A program made the position numbers and the translations under genes. The notes under the pieces are model-generated. The model was not told the origin of the DNA. It did no database searches and saw nothing but the letters and a program-made list of their open reading frames with translations. Of a DNA stretch of 64,000 nt, positions 22,009 through 33,975 are shown piece after piece; position 1 is the stretch's first letter; each line of letters opens with the position of its first letter. The stretch covers positions 57,406,157 to 57,470,156 of the forward strand of contig CM056381.1 in NCBI GenBank assembly GCA_029718625.1, read 5' to 3'. The DNA comes from Synaphobranchus kaupii. Lineage: Eukaryota; Chordata; Actinopteri; Anguilliformes; Synaphobranchidae.

Positions 22009-22337
22009 ATATTAAAGGATTGTAAAAACAACTAAACAGTGAAGCTATCGGTATCTTTTGTTCGGGTGATCTAAACTAATGTTTCTTTCGTATTTCATGA
22101 TAAATTAGTTATTTGAACCAATGATTCTGAAGTGCAAGATTACTTCATAGATATGAATGCACAATGCAAGGTTTTGAACATGGGACAGGCTCTGTTACAA
22201 GTGCTAACCGTTTTGAGTTTTGTGTCTAAGGTTTTGAAAATTGAGCACAAACTTGTGAGATTAGCACCAAAGTGATTGTAAAAAAAACTAATTTCAGCTC
22301 ACAACCAGTAAATATGATCAGCTCTTTCCTCTTCAGG

Positions 22338-25020
22338 CAACATCCCAGGTAACGAGGAACATTTGGGATCTTTAAAGAATCTTCCCAATACAGCCCTGTA
22401 ATGTCATTGCAGAACTTTACATTGGGAATGTTCTGGGGTGTATAAGGGAATGTTACTCCAAGACCACAAAAGAACATTCCTGGAACATCCCATAAATGTC
22501 AGACGTTGCAATGCGTTCCCTGGATGTCGAAATGTTGAGTTCCTTTCAAGTCCTCAGAACATTCCTAAAACTTGATTGTGGAACTTCCCCTTCACATTCC
22601 ACGAACATGACAGGAATATTCTATGGAACATAAGTGGAAAATTCTAGGAATGTTAGTCAAAACGATCCGTTTGGGTTTCTCTAACGCTTGGACTTAATGT
22701 TCCCTTACTGTGAGACTGGAGTACATTGGTAACATTCCCCATACATTCTTGCCATGTCATTACAAAATGTTATTTTGGGAACATTCTGAGGTGTATATAT
22801 AGGGGAATGTTACTCCAAGATAAGTAAAGAACATTCCAGGAACATCCCATAAATGTCACAAACGTTGCAATGCGTTCCCTGTATGTCATAATGTTGTGTT
22901 CCTCAAGTCCTCAGAACATTCCTTCAACTTGTTTGTGGAACTTCCCCTTCACATTACAGGAACATTCTATGTAACATTAAGGGAATGTTCTCGTAATGTT
23001 AGTAGAAACGTTCCCTTTGGGTTTATCTAACACTTGAATTTAACGTTCCCTTACTGTGAGACTGAAGTACATTGGTAACATTCCCCATACATTCTTGCCA
23101 CGTCATTACAAAATTTTATTTTGGGAACATTCTGAGGTGTGTATATAGGGGAATGTTACTCCAAGATAACTAAAGAACATTCCAGGAACATCCCATAAAT
23201 GTCACAAATGTTGCAATGCGTTCCCTGGATGTCGAAATGTTGAGTTCCTTTCAAGTCCGCAGAACATTCCTAAAACATGATTGTCGTACTTCCCTTTCAC
23301 ATTCCACGAACATGCCAGGAATATTCTATGGAACATAAGTGGAAAATTCTAGGAATGTTAGTCAAAACGTTCCGTTTGGGTTTCTCTAACGCTTGGACTT
23401 AATGTTCCCTTACTGTGAGACTGGAGTACATTGGTAACATTCCCTATACATTCTTGCCATGTCATTACAAAATGTTATTTTGGGAACATTCTGAGGTGTA
23501 TATATAGGGGAATGTTACTCCAAGATAAGTAAAGAACATTCCAGGAACATCCCATAAATGTCACAAACGTTGCAATGCGTTCCCTGTATGTCATAATGTT
23601 GTGTTCCTCTCAAGTCCTCAGAACATTCCTTCAACTTGTTTGTGGAACTTCCCCTTCACATTACAGGAACATTCTATGTAACATTAAGGGAATGTTCTCA
23701 TAATGTTAGTAGAAACGTTCCCTTTGGGTTTATCTAATGCTTGGATTTAACGTTCCCTTACTGTGACACCGGAGTACATTGCTTACATTCTTGCCACGTC
23801 ATTACAAAACGTTACTTTGGGAATATTCTGCGGTGTATAAGGGAATGTTACTCCAAGATAGCAAAATAACATTCCAGGAACATCCCATAAATGTCACAAA
23901 CATTGCAATGCATTCCCTGGATGTCATAATGATGAGTTCCTTTCAAGTCCTCAGAACATTCCTTAAACTTGTTTGTGGAACTTCCCCTTCACATTCCAGG
24001 AACATTCTATGTAACATTAAGGGAATGTTCTCTTAATGTTAGCAGAAACGTTCCGTTTGGGTTTATCTAACACTTGAATTTAACGTTCCCTTACTGTGAG
24101 ACTGGAGTACATTGGTAACATTCCCCATACATTCTTGCCACGTCATTATAAAATGTTATTTTGGGAATATTCTGGGGTGTATATATAGGGGAATGTTATT
24201 CCAAGATAACAAAAGAACATTCCAGGAACATCCCATACATGTCACAAACGTTGCAATGCATTCCCTGGATGTCATAATGTTGTGTTCCTCTCAAGTCCTC
24301 AGAACATTCCTTCGACTTGTTTGTGGAACTTCCCCTTCACATTACAGGAACATTCTATGTAGCATTGAGGGAATGTTCTCATAATGTTAGTAGAAACGTT
24401 CCCTTTGGGTTTATCTAACGCTTGGATTTAACGTTCCCTTACTGTGAGACTGGAGTACATTGGTAACATTCCCCATATATTCTTGCCACGTCATTACAAA
24501 ACGTTATTTTGGGAACATTCTGGGGTGTATATATAGGGGAATCTTACGCCAAGATAACAAAAGAACATTCCAGGAACATCCCATAAATGTCACAAACGTT
24601 GCAATGCATTCCCTGGATGTCATAATGTTGTGTTCCTCTCAAGTCCTCAAAACATTCCTTCAACTTGTTTGTGGAACTTCCCCTTCACATTACAGGAACA
24701 TTCTATGTAACATTAAGGGAATGTTCTTGTAATGTTAGGAGAAACGTTCCCTTTGGGTTTATCTAACACTTGAATTTAACGTTCCCTTACTGTGAGACTG
24801 GAGTACATTGGTAACATTCCCCATACATTCTTGCCACGTCATTACAAAACGTTATTTTGCAAATATTCTGGGGTGTATATATAGGGGAATGTTACTCCAA
24901 GATAACAAAAGGACATTCCAGGAACATCCCGTAAAAGTCACAAACATTGCAATGTGTTACTTGGATGTCATAATGTTGAGTTCCTCTCAAGTCCTCAGAA
25001 CATTCCTACAACTTGATAGC
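22338..25020. repeat. Satellite array, eight copies of a ~348-bp unit
   Basis: The anchor GGAACATCCCATAAATGTC (with few changes) occurs at 22482, 22839, 23185, 23544, 23877, 24225, 24573 and 24921, giving spacings 357, 346, 359, 333, 348, 348 and 348. Each unit is dense in the palindromic words GGAACATTCC/GGGAATGTTC and contains a conserved TTGCCA(C/T)GTCATTAC. Units 1 and 3 share features (TGTCGAAATGTTGAG, GGAAAATTCTAGGAATG), as do 2 and 4, so the left half is a duplicated dimer of ~704 bp. Units 5-8 are more homogeneous. The 75-90 codon frames repeated here are by-products of the array, not genes. Confidence 0.95.
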
Positions 25021-25069
25021 GTAACTATTATTTGATCTTAGGCCTGTTCTTCTGCTGCCGAGTAGATGG

Positions 25070-25265
25070 TGATATGTAGCCCCATTTAAATATATTTTTG
25101 TGGCATTTTGGCTTTATTGGACAGTAATTGATGAGAGACTAGAAAATCAGAGGGAAAGAGAGAATGGCCTTTGAGGTTTATCTTGAGCCGGATTTGAACC
25201 CATGTTGTGGAATTCCGGAATTGCTGATGACATGCGATTTACCCGGTTGAGCTACTAGAGGACCT
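25070..25265 (-). mobile_element. tRNA-derived SINE
   Basis: On the minus strand the 5' end reads GTCCTCTAGTAGCTCAACCG, tRNA-like, with an RNA polymerase III A box (TAGCTCAACCGG, about 25243-25254) and a B box (GGTTCAAATCC, 25190-25200). The tRNA-unrelated body follows and ends near CCAATAAAGCCAAAATGCC. The A-B spacing of about 50 bp fits a tRNA origin. It is not a functional tRNA: no anticodon arm or 3' acceptor pairing is convincing. Confidence 0.8.
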
Positions 25266-27257
25266 TGTCCTTCCTTGGGAGCAATTTTTAGGCTAAAAGT
25301 CCTAAAATAAACATCTATTGCAGTCAGTGAAAATAACTCTTAAAATGTTTCCAAAGTAAATTTTTTTCTACATCTATTTGTCGACCTCTTTCAAGAGTTC
25401 TTGTTTAGACTATGTGTTTACCAGTGTGTTTTAGTTTTTAATGAATAATATCACAAACGAGCATGGACAGGCAAGTTGTTGACTCTCATGTACAAGTCCA
25501 CACACATGCGCATAGCAAAATTCGTGCAACATTATTTTTGGGGAAAAAATTGCATCTACGGTTCGGCCGGATTTCGCTTGCAAAAGCAATGACATTTTGA
25601 GAAATGCATCCACATTAATCCATATTGTTTGTCTTTGAATTTACAACTGAATCACATATGAAAATTATAACATAAAATGTGCACATTTATATTGTAGATT
25701 TTAGCCAGTCTAAAAATGGCTAAATGAGAGCTTGGATGGTATTCCATATTTCACCAACATTTTAATGTTTATATAGGTTTGTGCTCATATGCTGATGACA
25801 CCACCATTGTAGTTCCGCCGACTTTTCAAACACAAAAATGCTCACTGGGTAACAGAAAAAAACAATGGTTATTTCGTCTTCAAATGCCTATTTTGTAATC
25901 ATATAACCTCAAAATCACGCTTGGATTTTTTTCTCGGACGGTCAGGCTAAACAAGCTGTTATTGGCGTGTGTCAAAATAAATATTCATTATTTTACGACT
26001 CTTATTTATTTCAATGGGTAGCCTATTTATATCCACTGGCATGTATTTCAAGGCGTATACCTATACATTTCAAGTCGGCATGAAAGGGGTATGTTCAGCT
26101 ATGATCATTGGTTGCTCAGTCCTTAAATATAAAAAACGAAATAGCCTACCGCTCACTTATGCGTTGTTTCATAGGTTACATATAGGCTAATATAATACAT
26201 ATATAAGTCACATAAAGATCAGCGTATTTTGGTAGTGTATTGACAAATGCAGACTTCCCCTGAGAAAATATGCTAGGTCTATAACTCCCTTAATGCTGAA
26301 CTAATTTTCGTGTTATAAACGTCAGAAATATCTGCATAACACAGATACCCTATTGCCAAATTTCCCAGAGCAGCTAGCATATTTGCAAAAGGCCTTTTAA
26401 CGATTATAGCCTACAGGAGTTGTCAAAATGTTTAGGTTTTTTGTTGTAAATTCATTTATAATTTCAGAGAAATATGAATAGGTTGCTATAATTGGGACGT
26501 CAACAACTACCACTAGGGGGGCACCGTGCATAGGATAAGCGTCATTAACAAGGGGTAGCCTAACAATGAACGCACACCTACAGTTTCTTACTCCAGGACA
26601 TCGTATTCTGCAGAAATATAACCCAGTTATAATTAGCCTACAAAATGAGCTGGAATTCTTAGAGCAAGTTGCAGTAGTCTATTCCACGTGGCTTTTTACA
26701 CGTTTAGATACCTCCGCTTTTCTTACCAACTGGTTGCCTACGTTTCAAACTAGGCTATGCAATTTTACTGGGGTTAACCTACTCAGCAGGGGGAAAATAG
26801 CTTCGTTATCCAGGAGATCAGCTTGACTGAGAATATAGTGTTAGATGTGAGAATTAGATGTGCACCAAGTCATATAGCGAGGCTATATTGAACTGCGACG
26901 TGCTATATAATGCAATGAATATAATTATTAAAGTTTGGAGCAATAACTGCTCAGTTATCTATGAAATACATTTGTATAGGCTATCATATGTCATGCAGTC
27001 TATTAACATTATTAACCCTCCACTTAGATATTTAGGCTAATGCATAGCTTATATCATAATCAGCTCTGACAACATTTTGACAACTCTACCAATCTGTCTG
27101 CACAAATCAATGCATGCATAGGCTACAATAAACAAACGTTAAATGCAAGATGCATGATTTCTGCAGAATGATTGCACCCATCCACGTTGCTGTATTGTCC
27201 TGCACGACCACGTTGTTTAGCCTACTAGGCTACAGTATAGGTTACACATAGCTCACA
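25266..27257. other. AT-rich intergenic DNA, no gene seen
   Basis: About 2 kb with only short open frames lacking any domain. No complete repeat ends were recognised. An exon of an unknown gene cannot be excluded but nothing supports one. Confidence 0.5.
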
Positions 27258-27510
27258 GTGTCTGGAGTTATTTCATTAATAATGGATATTAGGAAGTTTT
27301 TCTCAGTCGCGAACAAAACGGAAAATTATGTTTCACCGGAGAAGACCGGGGAAGTGGCGGGGGCAGTTTTGCAATCGCCAGAGATTGTGTCCGAGAAGGA
27401 CGAGGGGAGAGTTTTAAACCTGCCGCCGCCGTTACACAGAGGCTGTGTCCGAGGGGAGACCGCCGCCGCCTGCATGCACACCCGACGGTGCAGTCCGTTG
27501 AGGGTGTGCA
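27258..27510 (+). pseudogene. N-terminal fragment of a hAT-like transposase
   Basis: The frame includes MDIRKFFSVANKTEN from 27282, the kind of opening seen in some hAT/ZMYM-type transposases, followed by a low-complexity acidic and Pro-rich stretch. It then runs into G/C-rich repeats and loses any similarity at about 27510. No zinc finger or catalytic region follows in this frame. It could belong to the hAT gene downstream or to an older element into which that one inserted. The assignment is weak. Confidence 0.4.
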
Positions 27511-28184
27511 ATCTAGGGGGGGGGCCAGAGGGGGCCGTGCCCCCCCAAATTTTTGCTGTGCCCCCCCCAAAACTTTGACCATTGACTTAAAATAATCAAT
27601 TGCTTTGATCGATCCCTAGAAAAAATCCAAGTTATTATTTATTTTTTTTACCGATATTTTGCATTCTTTCTCAGTTCAGGAGACTTAGCCAATCATAATG
27701 TTCTATTCAAAATATCAAAAAACAACAACTTGGCAATGTATTTCTGATTGGTTGGTTTGGCAGTTTAAAACTGGGAGACGGACCGATCTGCTGCTCTGCT
27801 GTCACTCTCTACATTTGTCGGTGTTTGTCTGTCACTTGAAGAAGTTAACGTTTGCCCACAGCAAAAATAATATAGGTCTAAAAGTTATTCTGTTTAAAAG
27901 TTTATAATTAAGCCTGTGTATTTTGAGTCTTGTCTTGTTGTTTCATTTTAGTGTTATTACTGTCTGAGGGGCTTAGTGGTAGTGGTTTTACGCAACGTTA
28001 GCTAGCTAGGTACAGTACTAGTTTACGTTAGACTAGCTAATTGTCACCGTTATAGCTAAAGCTATCTAACGGTTAGGTCGCTAATGTGCTTTTCTTTCTT
28101 TTCTTATTCTCTGTGGTCCACGGTTCTTCTTTCCTTTTGGTGACAGTTACCCTACTTGCTTATACAGTATTAGCCTAAATCATT
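27511..28184 (+). other. G/C-rich repeat end and leader of a hAT-like element
   Basis: 27513-27572 has runs GGGGGGGGG, GTGCCCCCCC and GTGCCCCCCCC, resembling the terminal region of a fish hAT family. Related C-runs occur at 32370-32400. The rest, up to the ATG at 28185, is AT-rich and non-coding. The exact terminal repeat could not be fixed. Confidence 0.4.
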
Positions 28185-30496
28185 ATGCATCGATTTTTGA
28201 TTACTAAACCAAAGCACAGTAATGTTAACACAAATGCAGCTCTAGTTGTACATAACGGTAGTTCAGAATCTTCATGCTCAGTATCGGATCCTGTGCCCGG
28301 TCCCAGTTCGGAAGAAAAGGCAGTCGGGGGTGCTTCCGTGGATCTCGGCCACGATTTAAATGATAACACACCATCTCAGCCAGTTCTAAAAGTATTTCCC
28401 AAACGGGAGTTTGGCAAAAAGGCTCGTTCTTTCAACCCATGCTGGTATCAGTCACGATCATGGCTAGAATATTCAGTGAAACTAAATGCATGTTTCTGCT
28501 TCCCCTGTCGCAAGTTTTCAAGCACAAATGACAGAGATCTAGTTTTTACCAAGACGGGGTTTATTAACTGGAAAACGGCATTAGAAAAGGACAGGGGATT
28601 ATACAGGCATGCATCTAGCCATAGCCATTTGAATGCTGCACGATCATGGACAGAACTGAACACGAGAGTGGAAACTGGTGACATTATATCATGTCTCTTG
28701 GGAAAAACACAGGTTGAGAAAAACCGATACTACATCAGAAGCATAGGGGAAGTGGTGCAGTTTCTGGCTGTGAACGAACTTGCTTTTCGTGGAAGCACTG
28801 AAAGTCAGTCCGAAATAAACGATGACTGATATCTCTGCTGGGCTGTTCCTGAAATTGTTTGAGTACACTCTGGCTAAGGATTCCAAACTTGCTGAAATAG
28901 CGAAAAACATCCCTCAGAATGCAAAGTACACATCAAAAGGCATTCAAAATGAGATAATTAACACTCTAGCCAGTATGGTGTTGCATGAGGTGAAAAGAAA
29001 ATATGATAATGCAGATATAGTAGGGTTCTGCATCAAATGTGATGGAACCAGAGACAGGTGCAATGTTGAGAATCTTTCACTTGTGATTCGGTTTGTCTGT
29101 AATTCGGTTCCTGAGGAGCATTTGATTGGTTTGCTGGACTTGGGTGGGTTGGATGCAGAATATATAACAACAGAAATGCTCAAACACCTGTCCAGTGAAG
29201 GTTACAGTGCTGATAATATAATCAGCCAATGTTATGATGGCGCATCAGTCATGAGTGGGATCAGGGGTGGGGTTCAAGCATTGTTGCAACAGGAGCTTGG
29301 CAGGCTCATTCCTTATGTACATTGCTACAACCATCAGCTGCACCTAGCAGTGGTGCATGCCATTCAGGAAGAGCCATGCGCCAAAACATTATTTAAACTC
29401 TCCGGCTCACTACATTCCTTCGTTCGCCATCATTATGTAGCCCAGAACTATAATGCACCCTCTCTTAAAAGGTTACTCGAGATACGGTGGACCAGTCATT
29501 ATGATGTAACAAAATGTCTGGTAGACAATGAGGATGCCATCTTGAACATTTTGTCAGGGATTTCTAAAGATAGTGTGGCAGCAATGGCTTTATGCACAGA
29601 GGCATCAGGGCTCCTAGTACAACTCAGGAAGCATCATTTTTTTGAAATTGGTAAATTCCTCATCAAAATTTTTGGTGTCTTGAAGCCAGCAAATTCTATT
29701 CTGCAGGCTAAGGCTGTGGATCTTTGCAGTGCTGGGGAGGTTATCAGTGCCTCACTGCAAGCTTTAAAAGATATCCGAGAAGATGATTCATGGGATAATT
29801 TTGAGATATTATACTGATATTACACTGCTACAAAAAGAAGGAGAACAATGAGCAAACAGCTCATAGACAGTTTTGTTCTCCCCACCGTTGGTCACACTGA
29901 GTCCGATTCCTCCAACACTCCCAGCCAGTCTTTGAGAAGAGCCCTCCTAAACATCTTGGACAGAGCTATTGCAGAGATTGAGGACAGGTTTTCGAGGAGA
30001 AATATTGACCTGATGAGGGCAGTAAGCTGTCTTGTTACATTACATTACATTTATTTAGCAGACGTAGACTGTTACCCAGTCTACGTCTTTTCTAGAGTTG
30101 GCCCTATTGAAACCGCTGCAGCTACTTGCCGGTACTGATGCAACAACCAATAGTCTGAAAAATGAAATTGATGTGGCAAAATCCATGTTGCTCAAGAAGT
30201 TCTCCACTGACGCGGACCTGTCAACAGTGTGTCGACATATACAGGGCTATAAGGAAGCCTTTCCAGAGCTACATGCAGTGTATGCAACTGCACTGGTGAT
30301 TGGAGTATCCTCAGCATCATGTGAGAGTTCTTTCTCCACTCTGACACGTGTCCTAACACCCTTCCGCCGCACAATGCTGCATGAGAGAAAAAGGAATTTG
30401 GTGATTCTGGCACATGAAAAATTAATAACCAAGAGTATTGATTTGGATGAGTTTGTTAGGGCTTTTATGAAAACAAACAGAAGACTCATGCTTTGA
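28185..30496 (+). pseudogene. hAT-family transposase (TTF finger, DUF4371, hAT dimerisation), broken
   Basis: Segment 1 (28185-28829) holds a TTF-type zinc-finger region with FNPCWYQSRSWLEYS and ACFCFPCRKF, then a conserved RHASSHSHL. A frameshift near 28825 leads to segment 2 (28822-29817), a DUF4371/RNase-H-like catalytic region with VGFCIKCDGTRDRCNVENLS, ISQCYDGASVMSG and CYNHQLHLAVVHA. An in-frame TGA (29815-29817) separates it from KRRRTMSKQLIDSF. A fold-back insertion at about 30036-30090 changes frame. The final segment (30098-30496) carries the hAT C-terminal dimerisation motif SSASCESSFSTLTRV and KRNLVILAHEKL. Together these make a normal-length transposase (about 740 codons) of the group related to THAP12/ZMYM-type proteins, but it is interrupted at three places. 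Confidence 0.88.
30036..30090. repeat. Fold-back insertion inside the hAT gene
   Basis: TTACATTACATTACATTTA is followed by a perfect 12-bp inverted repeat, AGACGTAGACTG (30060-30071) and CAGTCTACGTCT (30077-30088), with a 5-nt loop. The ACATTACATTTATTTAGCAGACG words are common in fish repeats. The insertion separates two otherwise contiguous parts of the transposase. Confidence 0.7.
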
Positions 30497-31174
30497 GGCA
30501 ATTACTTTGTGTTTTGCAGTGGGAATAGCTAGGCCTTCTTTTTTCTTTTAACCGTATTGTTAGAAATCTCCAACAGTTTTAAGAGAAACCATAGCCTACA
30601 AATCCTTTTTTTTTTGACATTACCTTTGTTTGTAAAGTGCTTGCTGCTTTATTTCTTGAAAACAGTCCTGAGATTCGGTGTAGTGGTAGTTCAGCGTAAT
30701 CACTGAATGGGTGATGTAGGCAACTGTAAGCTCCATGTTTGGGACAAAGACTTTTCTTTTCTTGATTTAGCACACTCAGCTTTCATTTAAAGGGATAACC
30801 TTATTTCACTTTGGTACAACATAATACATTTTGTGGAGCTTACCCCATTTTATTTGCATAAAGCAGCTGTCATTTGCCAGGGTGGTATACAATAGTTAGC
30901 TCTGCTGTTAGCCTTCTACTTTTGCATAACATGTAAGACTGTTGTTATACTTCAAATATTTTGTTAGGCTATTATAGAAAAGTGAGTTAAATGATTTAAT
31001 ATTCCAACAATAGGAATGTCAGTGCCAAAAAACAGTATTGTCTGCCAAGTGTCCTTCTTTTTTTGTTGCAGAGCTGCAAACTGTGCTAACTTCATTTTTA
31101 TCTGAATACAAACACGCATAATTAGGCCTCAAGAAATACAAATAGTGGCCTCTCTGAACACCCCTACACACATA
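30497..31174. other. Non-coding DNA, probable 3' part of the hAT element
   Basis: AT-rich, with no gene seen. No unambiguous 3' terminal inverted repeat was found. Confidence 0.45.
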
Positions 31175-32240
31175 ACATAACATAACAAGGAAAGACGAGA
31201 ACAGGCCATTCAGCCCAACAATGCTTGTCTATTCTTACCTCTAAACTGTACTAATAGTGTCTAACACTGAATCAAGCCGGGCCTTGAACACCCCCAGTGT
31301 TTCTGCCTCCACCACATGTTCAGGCAAGCTATTCCACGTATTGACCACCCTCTGTGTGAAAAAATATTTCCTAGTGTCTGTGAGAAATGTATTCTTTGCC
31401 AGTTTCCATTTATGCCCCCTCGTTCTGCTAACCGAGCTCAACTTGAATAATTTCCTGTAGTTCACTTTGTTGATCCCTTTAATAAATTTAAACGCCTCAA
31501 TCAAATCCCCCCTAAGTCTCCTTTTACTAAGCTTGAAAAGTCCTAGCATTTCAAGCCTTTCCTCATAAAACGTATCTTTTATACCCGGGATCAATCTGGT
31601 TGCCCTTCTTTGGACCTTTTCCAGCGCCTCTATATCTTTCTTGTAGTAAGGTCCCCAGAACTGCAGACAGTACTCTAAGTGTGGTCTGACAAGGGCATTG
31701 TATAGTGTGAGTATGATCTCCTTAGATTTATACTCAATACTCCTGGCTATGTATCCCAGCATCCTGTTAGCTTTTTTTTACCGCTACAGCACATTGACCA
31801 GACCCTGATAGGCTTTGATCGACTATTACTCCCAAGTCTTTTTCTGCATGTGCACATTCTAGTTTTGTACCCCGCATAAAGTAATCCTGCCCTATGTTTT
31901 TATTCCCCACATGTAGAACTTTACATATAGTTATATTGAATTTCATTTGCCAGGTTTCTGCCCACTTCTGGAATTTGTTTAAATCTTCTTGGATTACCTT
32001 AGTAGCTTCCAGACAGTTGGCTAATGTACTTTCAATATCCGCATCTAGGTCATTTATGTAAATGAGGAAGAGCAGTGGACCCAGAACCGAACCCTGTGGA
32101 ACTCCACTTCCCACTTTACCCTGCTCAGATAAGATCCCTCCTACTACTACCCTTTGTGTTCTATCCCGTAACCAGTTCCGAACCCACTCTGAAATGCATT
32201 TGGAAGTCTAAGTATATAATATCATAGGCCTTGCTCCCAT
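31175..32240 (-). pseudogene. CR1-like LINE ORF2 fragment
   Basis: On the minus strand, 32220-32115 reads LDGSKAYDIIYLDFQ, then SGVPQGSVLGPLLFLIYIND in the next frame, a strong reverse-transcriptase motif. Next come WAETWQMKFNITICKVLHVG and EKDLGVIVDQSLS. The following segment (31762-31241) has LVRPHLEYCLQFWGPYYKKD, EALEKVQRRATRLIPG and KYFFTQRVVNTWNSLPE. The catalytic ADD segment is missing: STLANCLEATK runs across the place where it should be. A stretch between the Asp-containing KAYDI and the next motif is also deleted. A 3' non-coding end follows to 31175. It cannot be active. Confidence 0.88.
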
Positions 32241-32268
32241 CTAGACACACGTGCGTGTGGTTGCAAGG

Positions 32269-32270
<2 letters not shown>

Positions 32271-32303
<33 letters not shown>
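32271..32303. repeat. (AC)n microsatellite
   Basis: About 16 uninterrupted AC units. The minus-strand frames reading runs of Cys-Val come from it. Confidence 0.97.
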
Positions 32304-32305
<2 letters not shown>

Positions 32306-33830
32306 TATATGCAAACGAGGGGAAAAAGCCTGGGAACTGTATGGCACACACAGTGCCCTAAATAAAAAGGTGCCCCCCCTAAAGTTCTGTCTGCCCCCCC
32401 AATCACAGCAGTCTAGAACCGGGGCTGGTGTGCATGCAGGCAGAGAGACTTCTCTGGCCAGGAGAGACTTTCCTCTCTGTGCTTGCTGCACATTGAGAGC
32501 GATCTGACCAAGAAAATCAATGTGTGTGTGCGTGTGTGCGTTGGGAAGGGGGAGGGGGTTGTGGGTGTGTTTGGCAGTGCAGTCAAACGATCGTTCCTGT
32601 TTTTTTTGCTTAGACTACGAGCAGGCCTACTACTAGCGACAATGATCTTGTGATCTGTGTGTTTTATGGCTGATTGTCAGTTTTGAGTTGGTGTAACTAG
32701 GCTACTTTTGATTGATCACTCACTGATGTGGTTGGTCTAAAATGGAATGTTGCATATCATAAGCAGACCGTTCTCACTCAGCATTTGATGGCAGTTGTTC
32801 AGTCGCAGTCTGTCCGTAATCTGTGATGTGTGTGTGTTGATGTAATGGACTACTCTCAGTGTGTAAATCAATGGAAGAACTGAATCATGTAAATTCCATT
32901 GTATTCTGTTTAATGAATATGGTACTTTAGATCGCCTTATAGGTTGCTATTATACTTGTGCATATTTGATCGTTTCTATATGCTCTAATTTATACCAGTT
33001 TCAAGGCAGAAAACCCACTACACTTCCGCTACGCTCCTAGGCCTCTCAATAGAGGGAAAGTGATACATTTCGGATACAAATGTAGCAGCGCCACGTCCAT
33101 GCTCGCATTCTAAAACTGCAACATTGTATCGCTCTCCCAATTCAAGCGCAAAATTATCACTGAAACTCTCCTTGCAAGCGACTCACTGTCATGCTAAATC
33201 ATAGTTTTCTGAGCACTTTTTCCAGCACATACCTACAGCGTCAGCATAAAGTGCTGTAATTTTATGACACATGAACTCGCAATAAAAAAATAAAAAAATC
33301 CCGTCTCACTGGCCCCGCTCTCACGCAGTTTCCCTTTAAAAAGTAATTAGAATTCACTTATTTCAAAGCTGTTCTGTAAAAAAATCGCTGAAACGGAAGG
33401 GGGAGCACAGCCCCCTTCACCCCCCCCATAACGTCCTAGCCTATGTGCAGAACTGTGCACTCACCCGACAATTTCAGTAAGTAACTCGGAACTAAAAATG
33501 TAAAAGACGTAGAGCGTATTTTTCATATCTATGGTACAAGAGTGGGTCATATTACGAAATACTTTTTTATTTTTTATTTTTTAATCTTCATTCATAGTCT
33601 ACACTTTGTAACAATTGTCATATGTTAACTGATTGATATTCTCAATAAAAATAAAATAATTTAAAAAGATATTACAAACTACTTTCTCACTAGTTTGGAA
33701 AGAGTTTTGTGGGATTTCTTTCGCACACTGCTTGCAATGTGAGGGGACAGGGCATATAGTGGACAGGGGTCTGAGTGGACAGGGAACAGGGCTCTGATTC
33801 GGACACAGCCCTGGCCTAATAGGAAGAATA
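32304..33830. other. Intergenic DNA with C-rich repeat fragments
   Basis: C-runs at 32373-32400 (GTGCCCCCCC, TGCCCCCCC) echo the hAT-like terminal sequence at 27513-27572. A short inverted GGGGGAGCACAGCCCCC lies at 33401-33417. TG-rich sequence occurs at 32520-32570 and 32825-32840. No gene recognised. Confidence 0.45.
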
Positions 33831-33835
33831 TAACA

Positions 33836-33975
33836 AACCGGACAATGTAGGAGTTAACTAACTCCAGAAGATGGCAGTAGTGCAACACTAAGGATGCAAG
33901 CTGCCGTAAAACCCCAAAGAAGAAGAAGAAGAAGAAGAAGAAGAAGAAGAAGAAGAAGAAGAAGAAGAAGAAGAA
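33836..33975 (+). mobile_element. 3' end of an I-type LINE with (GAA)n tail
   Basis: The tract AAGATGGCAGTAGTGCAAC to GCCGTAAAACCCCAAAG resembles the 3' end of the LINE finishing at 42331 (GGTGGCGGTATGCACC to CCGCCAAAAAACACAAAG). It is followed by about 19 GAA/AAG units at 33917-33975. It is only the tail, so the rest was never copied or was lost. The poly-Arg and poly-Leu frames across it are artefacts. Confidence 0.75.

Larger units (their letters stand above)
17257..22278 (+). mobile_element. Mariner/IS630-like transposon hosting two solo LTRs
   Basis: The left terminus CAATCACTGGCACTAAT... at 17257 and the right terminus ...GTGCTAATCTCACA (reverse complement) then AGTGATTG ending 22278 form inverted repeats. 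They stay aligned for about 75 bp, through TAGACACAAAACTCAAAAC (17305 and, inverted, 22229). TA flanks both ends (17255-17256, 22279-22280). After subtracting the two LTR insertions and their duplications, the original element is about 1.9 kb. It carries a decayed, intron-containing transposase gene on the + strand (19850-20706). The 3' part of the transposase is missing. Confidence 0.82.

Noticed and set aside
23779..25035. Family of 75-90 codon similar proteins on the + strand
   Set aside because: They recur once per 348-bp satellite unit with the same start and stop, and have no domain or splice context. They are by-products of the array.
25190..25265. tRNA gene on the minus strand
   Set aside because: A and B boxes are present but the cloverleaf pairing is poor and a SINE body with a 3' tail follows.
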